Below are positions 6,685-13,002 of a DNA stretch of 13,002 bases, in pieces. The position numbers and the translations under genes were made by a program. The stretch comes from CAXTSE01 sp035554115 (lineage in GTDB: Bacteria > Actinomycetota > Actinomycetes > Actinomycetales > Microbacteriaceae). Every line of letters begins with the position of its first letter. Within the stretch, counting starts at the first letter, position 1. The stretch covers positions 1 to 13,002 of the forward strand of contig DATMIW010000033.1 in NCBI GenBank assembly GCA_035554115.1. Reading direction: 5' to 3'. The notes beneath the pieces were generated by a model. It was not told where the DNA came from. It saw only the letters and a list, made by a program, of their open reading frames with translations, and did no database searches.

Positions 6685-8090
6685 AGGGTGTCGCGGCCGT
6701 CGACCTGGGCGCGACGAGCGGACGGGTCGTGCTGGGGCACGTCGACCGGAGCACGGTGCGGCTCACGCCCGTAGCGCGGTTTGAGAACCGGCCGGTGCGC
6801 ACCCTCGACGGGCTGCACTGGAGCACGCTCGAGCTCTATCGGGATGTTGTCGAGGGCCTTGCCGCCGCCGTGCGTCAGGATTCGCAGCTAGCCTCGATCG
6901 GTATCGACACCTGGGCGGTCGACTACGGGCTGATGCGCTCGGGCCGCTTGCTCGGCGCCGCGTATGCCTACCGCGATGACCGTAACGCCGCGGGCGTCGA
7001 GGCCGTGCACGGCGTTGTGCCCGCCGACGAGCTGTACCGCCGCAACGGTTTGCAGCACCTCCCGTTCACGACCCTGTTTCAACTGACAGCGGATCGTCTG
7101 GCGGGCACCCTCGGACTGGCGGACTCCGTCCTTCTGCTACCCGACCTACTCGCCTTCTGGCTGACCGGACGCGAGGCCGCGGAGCGCACCAACGCGTCCA
7201 CGACGGGCCTCCTCGGAATTCAGAGCGGTGATTGGGATGTTGCGCTGATCGAGCAACTCTCGCTGCGTCCCGAAATCTTTCGCGACCTAGTCGACGCCGG
7301 AACTCCGCTCGGCGCGCTCGCCCCATCGGCCGTGCGAGGTGTCGGAGACACACGCGCCGTCGTGACGACCGTGGGCTCTCATGACACTGCGTCGGCGATC
7401 GTCGCCGTGCCCGCGACCGAACCGGGCGCGGCATATATCTCCAGCGGAACCTGGTCACTCGTCGGCGTGGAGCTTGAACGCCCGGTGCTCAGCGCGGCCA
7501 GCCGCGCCGCAAACTTCAGCAATGAGGGCGGAGTCGACGGCCGCATCCGCTATCTCCGGAATGTCGGGGGCCTGTGGCTTCTCACCGAGTGCATTCGCGA
7601 GTGGGAACGTGGCGGCGAAACGGTTCCGCTGTCTGGGCTTCTCGTTGCTGCCGCACAGGTCTCGACCGACGTTCCGCTGTTCGACGTGGATGATGACGCG
7701 TTCCTCGCGCCGGGGGACATGCCGGCCCGCATCGGCGCCTGGTTCGGCGAGCGCGGGATGCCGGGGCCGGCCGATCGCGCCACGCTGACCCGCAGCATCC
7801 TGGCCTCACTCGCGAAGGCCTACGCGCGCACCCTGCGGCAAGCCGCCGAGCTGAGCGGGGCCGACATTCGCATCGTCCACATCGTCGGGGGAGGAAGCCA
7901 CAACGAGCTCCTCTGCCAGCTGACGGCCGACGCCACCGGCCTGCCGGTGCTCGCGGGCCCGGACGAGGCGACCGCGATCGGAAATGTGCTCGTGCAGGCC
8001 CGGGCGCACGGCTTCATTTCGGGATCGCTCGAATCGCTGCGCGCGATCGTGCGGTCTTCGTTCCCGATCCGCCGCTACGAGCCCCGATAG
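6681..8090 (+). CDS. rhaB: L-rhamnulokinase (FGGY carbohydrate kinase)
   Basis: RhaB phosphorylates L-rhamnulose to L-rhamnulose-1-phosphate with ATP, feeding the aldolase encoded just upstream. The 469-residue length is normal for FGGY kinases. The N-terminal lobe begins with the nucleotide-binding DLGATSGR (8-15), followed by the sugar-site segment GIDTWAVDYG (74-83). The second lobe starts with GSHDTASA, where D235 is the likely catalytic base (D237 in E. coli RhaB). Then come YISSGTWSLVG, FSNEGG and the C-terminal ATP-site segment IVHIVGGGSHNELLCQ. The ATG lies inside the end of rhaEW (ATGA overlap) with no ribosome site of its own, so it should be translated by coupling. Of the kinases in the FGGY family, rhamnulokinase is supported by both these motifs and its neighbours. 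Confidence 0.93.
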   Translation: MKGVAAVDLGATSGRVVLGHVDRSTVRLTPVARFENRPVRTLDGLHWSTLELYRDVVEGLAAAVRQDSQLASIGIDTWAVDYGLMRSGRLLGAAYAYRDDRNAAGVEAVHGVVPADELYRRNGLQHLPFTTLFQLTADRLAGTLGLADSVLLLPDLLAFWLTGREAAERTNASTTGLLGIQSGDWDVALIEQLSLRPEIFRDLVDAGTPLGALAPSAVRGVGDTRAVVTTVGSHDTASAIVAVPATEPGAAYISSGTWSLVGVELERPVLSAASRAANFSNEGGVDGRIRYLRNVGGLWLLTECIREWERGGETVPLSGLLVAAAQVSTDVPLFDVDDDAFLAPGDMPARIGAWFGERGMPGPADRATLTRSILASLAKAYARTLRQAAELSGADIRIVHIVGGGSHNELLCQLTADATGLPVLAGPDEATAIGNVLVQARAHGFISGSLESLRAIVRSSFPIRRYEPR

Positions 8091-8097
8091 GACTTCT

Positions 8098-9339
8098 ATG
8101 GTCACGCGACAATTCCCCCGGCCGCGGGAGATCTTCGATCTCATGCGGTTCAGGAAGCCCGAGCTGAACGCTCGTCGGCGCCGGCTGAACGCCGCCCTCA
8201 CGATCGCCGATTTACGCGCCATCGCGAAGCACCGCACGCCGACCGCCGCATTCGACTACACAGATGGTGCCGCCGAAAACGAGCTCTCGCTGACGCGGGC
8301 ACGGCAGGCGTTCGAAGATGTTGAGTTCCATCCGCGGGTGTTGCGGGATGTCTCCGTGGTCGACACATCCTGCACCGTGTTTGGCGGACCCTCGGCTCTG
8401 CCTTTCGGCATTGCCCCGACGGGGTTCACCCGGTTAATGCAAACCGAGGGCGAGATTGCGGGGGCAGGAGCGGCGGGTGCCCATGGCATCCCGTTCACGC
8501 TGTCGACTCTGGGCACCACGTCGATCGAGGACGTGAAGGCAGCGAACTCCCAGGGCCGCAACTGGTTCCAGCTCTACGTGATGCGCGATCGCGAGATTTC
8601 TTATGAGCTGACCCGCCGTGCCGCAGCCGCCGGGTTCGACACCCTGTTCTTCACGGTCGACACCCCAGTCGCGGGTTCCCGACTGCGCGATAAGCGCAAT
8701 GGATTTTCTATCCCTCCCCAGCTGACGCCCGGCACCGTTCTCAATGCCTTGCCGCGGCCGTGGTGGTGGTGGGACTTCCTGACAACGCCCAAGCTCGAGT
8801 TCGCGTCGCTGTCGTCAACCGGCGGGACGGTCGGCGAGCTACTCGACTCGGCGATGGACCCGACGATCTCGTTCGCAGATCTGGATGTCATCCGCGGCAT
8901 GTGGCCCGGCAGGCTGGTCATAAAAGGGGTACAGTCGGTCGCCGATGCGAAGGCTCTCGCGGCGGCGGGCGTGGACGGAATTGTGCTCTCTAACCACGGC
9001 GGTCGCCAACTTGACCGCGCGCCGGTTCCGTTCCACCTGCTGCCGTCCGTCGTCAAAGAGGTCGGCAAAGACATCGAGGTCACCCTCGATACCGGCATCA
9101 TGAACGGCGCCGACATTGTGGCCGCCTACGCGCTCGGGGCGAACTTCACCCTCATCGGCCGTGCGTATCTCTACGGGCTCATGGCCGGGGGACGTGCCGG
9201 GGTCGACCGGGCCATCGAGATTCTCGAAGACGAAATCGTGCGCACCATGAAGCTGCTTGGCGTCCACACCCTCGAGGAGCTCACTCCGCAGCATGTCACT
9301 CAGCTCGAACGGCTCGTGCCGCGGAGCACGACTCTATGA
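8098..9339 (+). CDS. lldD: FMN-dependent L-lactate dehydrogenase (alpha-hydroxy-acid oxidase family)
   Basis: A 413-residue FMN enzyme of the glycolate oxidase/LldD family. Visible features are FDYTDGAAENE near residue 55, the flavin-site APTGFTRLMQTEGE, the WFQLYVMRD segment and the family signature SNHGGRQLD (298-306), whose H300 is the catalytic base. In this family L-lactate is oxidised to pyruvate, with electrons passed to quinone at the membrane or to oxygen. Here it follows rhaEW and rhaB and would remove the L-lactate made by the RhaW domain, joining rhamnose breakdown to central metabolism. I chose the ATG at 8098, seven bases after rhaB, with AGGA at 8089-8092. The frame is open upstream inside rhaB, but that part (Arg/Ser-rich) is a shadow. 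Other 2-hydroxyacids, such as mandelate or glycolate, cannot be excluded, but context favours lactate. Confidence 0.88.
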   Translation: MVTRQFPRPREIFDLMRFRKPELNARRRRLNAALTIADLRAIAKHRTPTAAFDYTDGAAENELSLTRARQAFEDVEFHPRVLRDVSVVDTSCTVFGGPSALPFGIAPTGFTRLMQTEGEIAGAGAAGAHGIPFTLSTLGTTSIEDVKAANSQGRNWFQLYVMRDREISYELTRRAAAAGFDTLFFTVDTPVAGSRLRDKRNGFSIPPQLTPGTVLNALPRPWWWWDFLTTPKLEFASLSSTGGTVGELLDSAMDPTISFADLDVIRGMWPGRLVIKGVQSVADAKALAAAGVDGIVLSNHGGRQLDRAPVPFHLLPSVVKEVGKDIEVTLDTGIMNGADIVAAYALGANFTLIGRAYLYGLMAGGRAGVDRAIEILEDEIVRTMKLLGVHTLEELTPQHVTQLERLVPRSTTL

Positions 9340-9372
9340 TTCTTGTGATCTCCCTGCGAAAGGACTCAGACA

Positions 9373-10560
9373 ATGACGTCTTCGACGTTGCCGACCATCA
9401 CCGACGTCACTCTCGAAGAACTCGAGGCCGACCCGTATCCGTTCTATGCGAAATGGCGGGAAGAAAGTCCGGTCGTGCGTGTCGAGGCCATCGACCAGGT
9501 CCTCATCACCCGCTGGGCGGATTGCGAACGTATCGGCGCCGATGCCACCCGCGTCGACACCCACAGCGCCATTGCGAACCGCATTTTCGGTCCGCATATT
9601 TTGACGATGGGCGGCGATGCCCACACTCATTTGCGGAAAGCGGTTGACGCCCCTCTGCGACCCAAAGCGGTTCGCTCCTACGTCAACGAACTCGTCCGCC
9701 CTGTCGCACGTGAATACGTGGAAACCATTCGCGGGCTCGGCCGCTTGGATGCCACGACAGAGCTCCTGGAACTCATTTCCGTCCGAGTCGTCGGCAACAT
9801 CATCGGCATCGGCGCGCATGACGATCTCACGCTGCAGCGCTGGTTCCAGCACATGAACCTGGGCCTCAACAATTTTGGGAGAGACGAGGCGGCGCAGCAG
9901 CTCGCCGATACCGCCACCAGCGAGGTCGATGCATTCACCAAGACGGAGATGGATCGGCTCCTCACGGAACCCAACGAGACGTCCCTGTCACACCTCCTCC
10001 ACACCGCCACCCCCGATGGAAAACCGCGTGCCTTCGAAGACCTCATCGGAACGATCCGCATCCTCATCCTGGGCGGAATGCAAGAACCCGGACATGGAGC
10101 CGCTGCCGCACTCTACGGACTCCTCACCCAGCCCGAACAAGCCCAAGCCGTCACCAATGACCCAGGCCTCCTTTCCGAAGCGATTCAGGAAGGATTGCGG
10201 TGGATCCCGCCCTTCCAGGCCGTCCAACGCCGACTCCTCGAAGACTTCGATTTCGATGGCGTCATCGTGCCCGCGGGCACGGACGTGCAGGTGATGATTG
10301 CCTCGGCCAACCGGGACCCCGCACATTACTCCGACCCTGACACCTTTAACATCTACCGCGAACCGGTGCCCATCGCCTCGTTCGGCTACGGTGCCCACTA
10401 CTGCGCCGGCCACTTCCTCGCCCGCGCGATCGCAAGTGCCTCTCTCGAAGAGATCTTCGCCCAGCTCCCGAACATCCGCCTCGACCCCGAGCGTCCCGCC
10501 AAGGTCACCGGATTCGGCGTCCGCGGCGTCAAGAACCTTCCCGTCGTCTGGGACGTGTAG
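9373..10560 (+). CDS. Cytochrome P450, GcoA-like (CYP255-type) O-demethylase
   Basis: A 395-residue soluble bacterial P450. It has the heme-binding loop FGYGAHYCAG (337-346, cysteine ligand C344), the ExxR pair E273/R276 in EGLRW, and the I-helix segment GGMQEPGHG (234-242). That segment lacks the usual acid-threonine pair and almost matches, from memory, the GAMQEPGHG of Amycolatopsis GcoA, the guaiacol O-demethylase. Similarity extends through the region before and after it (PEQ, IxEGLRW) and the C-terminus, so a CYP255-like aromatic O-dealkylase is the best call. Such enzymes split off the methyl as formaldehyde. Aligned by eye, GcoA pocket residues F169 and F395 are L165 and V383 here, so the substrate may differ. 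GcoA needs the reductase GcoB; none is present in the window. The start follows AAAGGA (9359-9364), 33 bp after lldD, so cotranscription with the rhamnose genes is likely. Confidence 0.88.
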   Translation: MTSSTLPTITDVTLEELEADPYPFYAKWREESPVVRVEAIDQVLITRWADCERIGADATRVDTHSAIANRIFGPHILTMGGDAHTHLRKAVDAPLRPKAVRSYVNELVRPVAREYVETIRGLGRLDATTELLELISVRVVGNIIGIGAHDDLTLQRWFQHMNLGLNNFGRDEAAQQLADTATSEVDAFTKTEMDRLLTEPNETSLSHLLHTATPDGKPRAFEDLIGTIRILILGGMQEPGHGAAAALYGLLTQPEQAQAVTNDPGLLSEAIQEGLRWIPPFQAVQRRLLEDFDFDGVIVPAGTDVQVMIASANRDPAHYSDPDTFNIYREPVPIASFGYGAHYCAGHFLARAIASASLEEIFAQLPNIRLDPERPAKVTGFGVRGVKNLPVVWDV

Positions 10561-10585
10561 GCGCCTTCTGTGGCGCATCTAACGA

Positions 10586-10595
10586 AACGATCGTT
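10586..10595. promoter_or_regulatory. Perfect palindrome AACGATCGTT, candidate operator for the LigM-type gene
   Basis: The 84-bp gap between the P450 and the next gene holds AACGATCGTT, fully self-complementary. It is preceded by another AACGA copy (10581-10585) and followed by GTTA-TGC-TAAC (10593-10603), an overlapping hyphenated repeat. A weak -10-like TATGCT (10595-10600) overlaps it, though no good -35 is seen. The layout suggests a regulated internal promoter, separate from the rhamnose promoter. The binding protein is unknown; the symmetry suits a TetR-type dimer better than a CG-centred LacI operator. Confidence 0.4.
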
Positions 10596-10644
10596 ATGCT
10601 AACTTGGTCGCGTTGACGTACCGACCAACACCAGGGAGACAGCG

Positions 10645-12045
10645 TTGTCCACCGAGCACGAGCAACAAATCGCACCCCACCTGACGGTGATCCCGTTCGA
10701 TCACAACATCTCCCTCTACGACGCGGCGCCGTTCCACCTCCAGGCCCAGCCGTGGGAATTCGCCGGCTGGAGACAGGAAATCCTTTCCTGGAGGACATCG
10801 GTTGGCATCGGCGCGTACCTGAACCCGACTCCGGTGTCGTACCTCCGTGGCCCTGACACCCTGCGTTTCCTGTCGGACATTTCGGCGAACAGCTTCGCGA
10901 GCTTCGCCATCGGTTCCGCCAAGCACGCCATCATGTGCAATGACGACGGCAACGTCGTCGTCCACGGGATGCTGCTACGCACCGGGGAACAAGAGGTCTA
11001 CTCGATGTGGCCGAACCCGTGGACCGATTACCAGCTCGCCCGCGCGGAGGGGCGGTACGACGTGACGATCGACATGGTGGAGTCGCCCTTCCTGTTTCAG
11101 GTCGCCGGCGCGAACTCCCTCGAGACCCTCGAGGTGGCGTCGGGTGACGATCTGCACGACATCCGCTTCATTCGCTTCCGCGACACCACCATCGACGGCC
11201 GTCCGGTCCGCGTTTTGCGCATCGGCATGGCCGGCGGACTCGCCTACGAAGTGCACGGCAAGGAGGAGGACGCGCACGCCGTCTACGCCAAGATCCTCGA
11301 GGCCGGTCGCGAGTTCGACATCCACCGCGTCGGATACCAGGCTTACGCGCTGAACCACACCGAGGCGGGCTTCCCGCAGTCCGGACTCCACTTCCCGCAG
11401 CCGTGGGGCGACGACCAGGAGTTCCAGGCGTTCATGAACGCCATCGGCCTGTCCAGCATTATCGAGCCCATCTACACGCGGGGCAGTGCCGGCCCAGATG
11501 TCAAGAAGCGATACGCAAACCCGCTCGAGCTCGGGTGGGGTCACATGGTGAAGTTCGACCACGACTTCATCGGGCGGGAGGCGCTCGAGCGGATCGCGGC
11601 CGCAGGGCACCGAAAGATGGTCACCCTCGAGTGGAACAAGGAGGACATCCTCGACGTCCACGCATCGCAATTGCAGCACGGCGAGCCGTACCTGCCTATG
11701 GATCTCCCACACCAGCAGATGTTCTGGCCCACCCCCGGAAAGGGTGGCGTTGGCGAGGATCAGGCCCCCAGCCAGTGGGCCGATGACGTCCTCAACGACG
11801 CGGGTGACGTGGTCGGTCTGTCGTCTGGTCGCGTCTCCAGTGTGTTCTTCCGCGAGATGCTCTCCCTCGCAATGCTCGACGCCGAATACGCCGAGGAGGG
11901 CACGGCACCGACCCTGATCTGGGGCGACCCGGGTACCAGGCAGAAGAAGATCCGCGTCACGGTGGCACGCTTCCCGTACCTCAACGAGAACCGCAACGAG
12001 AACGTCGACGTGGAGACCATCCCGCGTCGCGGAGGCACACGCTAG
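10645..12045 (+). CDS. ligM: LigM-type tetrahydrofolate-dependent aryl O-demethylase (GcvT fold)
   Basis: A 466-residue protein of the aminomethyltransferase (GcvT) fold, close in length to Sphingobium LigM (vanillate/3-O-methylgallate O-demethylase) and DesA (syringate). These enzymes move an aryl methyl ether's methyl group to tetrahydrofolate, giving 5-methyl-THF. The N-terminal folate-binding part has YLRGPDTLRFLSDISANSF and IMCNDDGNVVVHGMLLR. The middle has RIGMAGGLAYEVHG, the counterpart of the GcvT glycine-rich loop, and ALNHTEAGFPQSG. The C-terminal barrel contains GLSSGRVSSVFFREMLSLAMLD. Length and these motifs separate it from the shorter glycine-cleavage T protein. Translation starts at TTG 10645 behind AGGGAG (10633-10638). 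It lies downstream of the P450, probably with its own control element. The exact substrate is not decidable; vanillate-, syringate- or ferulate-type methoxyphenols are plausible. Its stop overlaps that of the converging gene. Confidence 0.82.
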   Translation: MSTEHEQQIAPHLTVIPFDHNISLYDAAPFHLQAQPWEFAGWRQEILSWRTSVGIGAYLNPTPVSYLRGPDTLRFLSDISANSFASFAIGSAKHAIMCNDDGNVVVHGMLLRTGEQEVYSMWPNPWTDYQLARAEGRYDVTIDMVESPFLFQVAGANSLETLEVASGDDLHDIRFIRFRDTTIDGRPVRVLRIGMAGGLAYEVHGKEEDAHAVYAKILEAGREFDIHRVGYQAYALNHTEAGFPQSGLHFPQPWGDDQEFQAFMNAIGLSSIIEPIYTRGSAGPDVKKRYANPLELGWGHMVKFDHDFIGREALERIAAAGHRKMVTLEWNKEDILDVHASQLQHGEPYLPMDLPHQQMFWPTPGKGGVGEDQAPSQWADDVLNDAGDVVGLSSGRVSSVFFREMLSLAMLDAEYAEEGTAPTLIWGDPGTRQKKIRVTVARFPYLNENRNENVDVETIPRRGGTR

Positions 12046-13002
12046 TTGCGAATCAGCCGCAGTCGGGCGAGAAGCGCCGCTCCCGAGGAATCGAGAATCC
12101 GACCGCCCAGCACGACCCCGCCCCACGCGATCGCGGTGCCGAGCACGAGTGCCGCGGCGAGGGCGAGCCAGCCGAGCAAAGGGTTGCCGAGCACAAGGGC
12201 GGTGACGGCCAGTGCGGCCGACGGAAAGGCCAAAGCCCCTGTTATGCCAGTAACGGCATATGACGCCGTGATCGACACGGTCGCGGCACCCGCCTGCGCC
12301 GAGAACGGACTCTGCCCGGCCCGGGCGACCGGCACGACAACCCGCGCAGACGACACACTCACGACCCCGAGCGACGCCAGCAGGGCACCGAGGGTGAGTC
12401 CGAGCAGGGCAGGAAGTTCTCCGAGCCGTCCGATGACCACGGCGACGACAACTTGGACAATGATCGCGGCCGGAACCGTAATGACCAGAAGCGCAATGGC
12501 TCGGCCGACGCGGTCGTCGATCCCTCGCACGCCTGCGGCGAGCTGAGCGGCGAACGCCGTGCCGTCGAACGACAGCCCGGCAAAAACCGAGAGCGGCAGG
12601 ATCGTCGCGACAATCGGGCCGATCGCCACGGCGATGCCGTCGATGCGGAACAGCTGCCAGCTCAGAAGCATGAGCGCCGGCAGAACGGGAATGAGAATCA
12701 GCTGCTTCGCCTGACGGGTGTCGCGAAACCAATAGATCAGCGACCGGGCCGTAACGGCGCCGACCGGGGTGCTCGGCATCCACCCGAGAACACCCAGACG
12801 GCCAGCCGCAAGCTGTCGAGCCGCGCCGTCGCCCCGGGAACGCAGGCTCGCCCCGACCATCAGCCGCCATACGACAAGGAGTCCGCCGAGCGTGCCGAGG
12901 GCGACTGCCGTGGCCCCGATGGCTCCCGCGATGTCGCCCAGTGCGATCCGACCCGGAATCGACCACACGGCACCGAAAGGCGTCCATGCCGCGACATCCA
13001 CT
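12042..13002 (-). CDS. Multi-spanning membrane protein, probable ABC exporter permease, N-terminus beyond window
   Basis: The frame enters from the right edge and ends in TAG at 12042-12044, giving about 319 residues of the C-terminal part. It has roughly six or seven hydrophobic segments: near the window-edge end (AIGATAVALGTLGGLLVVW), LILIPVLPALMLLSWQLF, a long stretch around GPIVATILPLSVFAGL, ITVPAAIIVQVVVAVVIG, LLGLTLGALLASLGVVSV, and the final pair ending in a basic tail (RLRLIRN). The loop SFDGTAFAAQLAAGVRGIDDRVGRA is typical of ABC-2-like export permeases of actinobacteria, as I remember them, but no catalytic motif confirms it and no ATPase gene is in view. The first codon in the window, a GTG at 12999-13001, is probably internal. 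No functional link to the demethylase gene is evident; it is convergent, so transcribed independently. Confidence 0.65.
   Translation of the reverse strand, partial: VDVAAWTPFGAVWSIPGRIALGDIAGAIGATAVALGTLGGLLVVWRLMVGASLRSRGDGAARQLAAGRLGVLGWMPSTPVGAVTARSLIYWFRDTRQAKQLILIPVLPALMLLSWQLFRIDGIAVAIGPIVATILPLSVFAGLSFDGTAFAAQLAAGVRGIDDRVGRAIALLVITVPAAIIVQVVVAVVIGRLGELPALLGLTLGALLASLGVVSVSSARVVVPVARAGQSPFSAQAGAATVSITASYAVTGITGALAFPSAALAVTALVLGNPLLGWLALAAALVLGTAIAWGGVVLGGRILDSSGAALLARLRLIRN

Noticed and set aside
7984..8097. N-terminal extension of the lactate dehydrogenase into rhaB
   Set aside because: The extra 38 residues are Arg/Ser-rich and lie within rhaB coding sequence; the ATG at 8098 with AGGA before it gives the normal family N-terminus.
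10975..12987. 670-residue minus-strand ORF
   Set aside because: It runs antisense through the LigM-type gene and out of frame through the permease gene; its composition is Arg/Gly-rich with no family motif. A high-GC shadow frame.
1..13002. CRISPR array, tRNA, insertion sequence or phage genes
   Set aside because: I saw no regularly spaced repeats, no tRNA-like clover-leaf segment, no transposase and no terminal inverted repeats. All large stretches are explained by the coding genes listed.

Overview
The window is high-GC, densely packed DNA with short gaps, GTG/TTG starts and many ATGA-type stop/start overlaps. This and the protein families suggest an actinobacterium, perhaps of the Microbacteriaceae or a related Micrococcales group. 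The taxonomic guess is inference; there is no rRNA or marker gene here.

Layout. (1) 1-2153: a 3'-truncated DHA2-type MFS exporter on the minus strand diverges from a TetR-family regulator, with a near-palindromic operator between them. This is a typical self-regulated efflux pair. (2) 2163-3170: a LacI-family repressor on the minus strand diverges from (3) a rhamnose catabolic operon on the plus strand, 3313-9339: rhaI (type-2 L-rhamnose isomerase), a 45-residue orphan reading frame, rhaEW (rhamnulose-1-phosphate aldolase fused to a lactaldehyde-oxidising SDR), rhaB (rhamnulokinase) and an lldD-like FMN L-lactate dehydrogenase. Together they take L-rhamnose to L-rhamnulose, L-rhamnulose-1-phosphate, DHAP plus L-lactaldehyde, L-lactate and finally pyruvate. 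The lacI-rhaI gap holds a good sigma70-type promoter followed by palindromes suited to repressor binding. No rhamnose transporter or mutarotase is visible. (4) 9373-12045: 33 bp after lldD comes a cytochrome P450 closely resembling the guaiacol O-demethylase GcoA (CYP255 type). After an 84-bp gap containing a perfect 10-bp palindrome comes a GcvT-fold, LigM-type tetrahydrofolate-dependent aryl O-demethylase. (5) 12042-13002: a 5'-truncated multi-spanning membrane protein, probably an ABC exporter permease, converges on the demethylase gene. The two TAG stop codons overlap in one CTAG.

The most interesting point is the coupling of two chemically different O-demethylases to a rhamnose operon: an oxidative P450 and a methyl-transferring LigM type. 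One reading is that the strain feeds on methoxylated phenolic or flavonoid rhamnosides from plants, using both sugar and aglycone. A less likely alternative is demethylation of O-methyl-rhamnose. The P450 keeps the GcoA-like I-helix signature but, aligned from memory, has lost two of the three pocket phenylalanines, so its substrate may differ from guaiacol. No P450 reductase is in the window.
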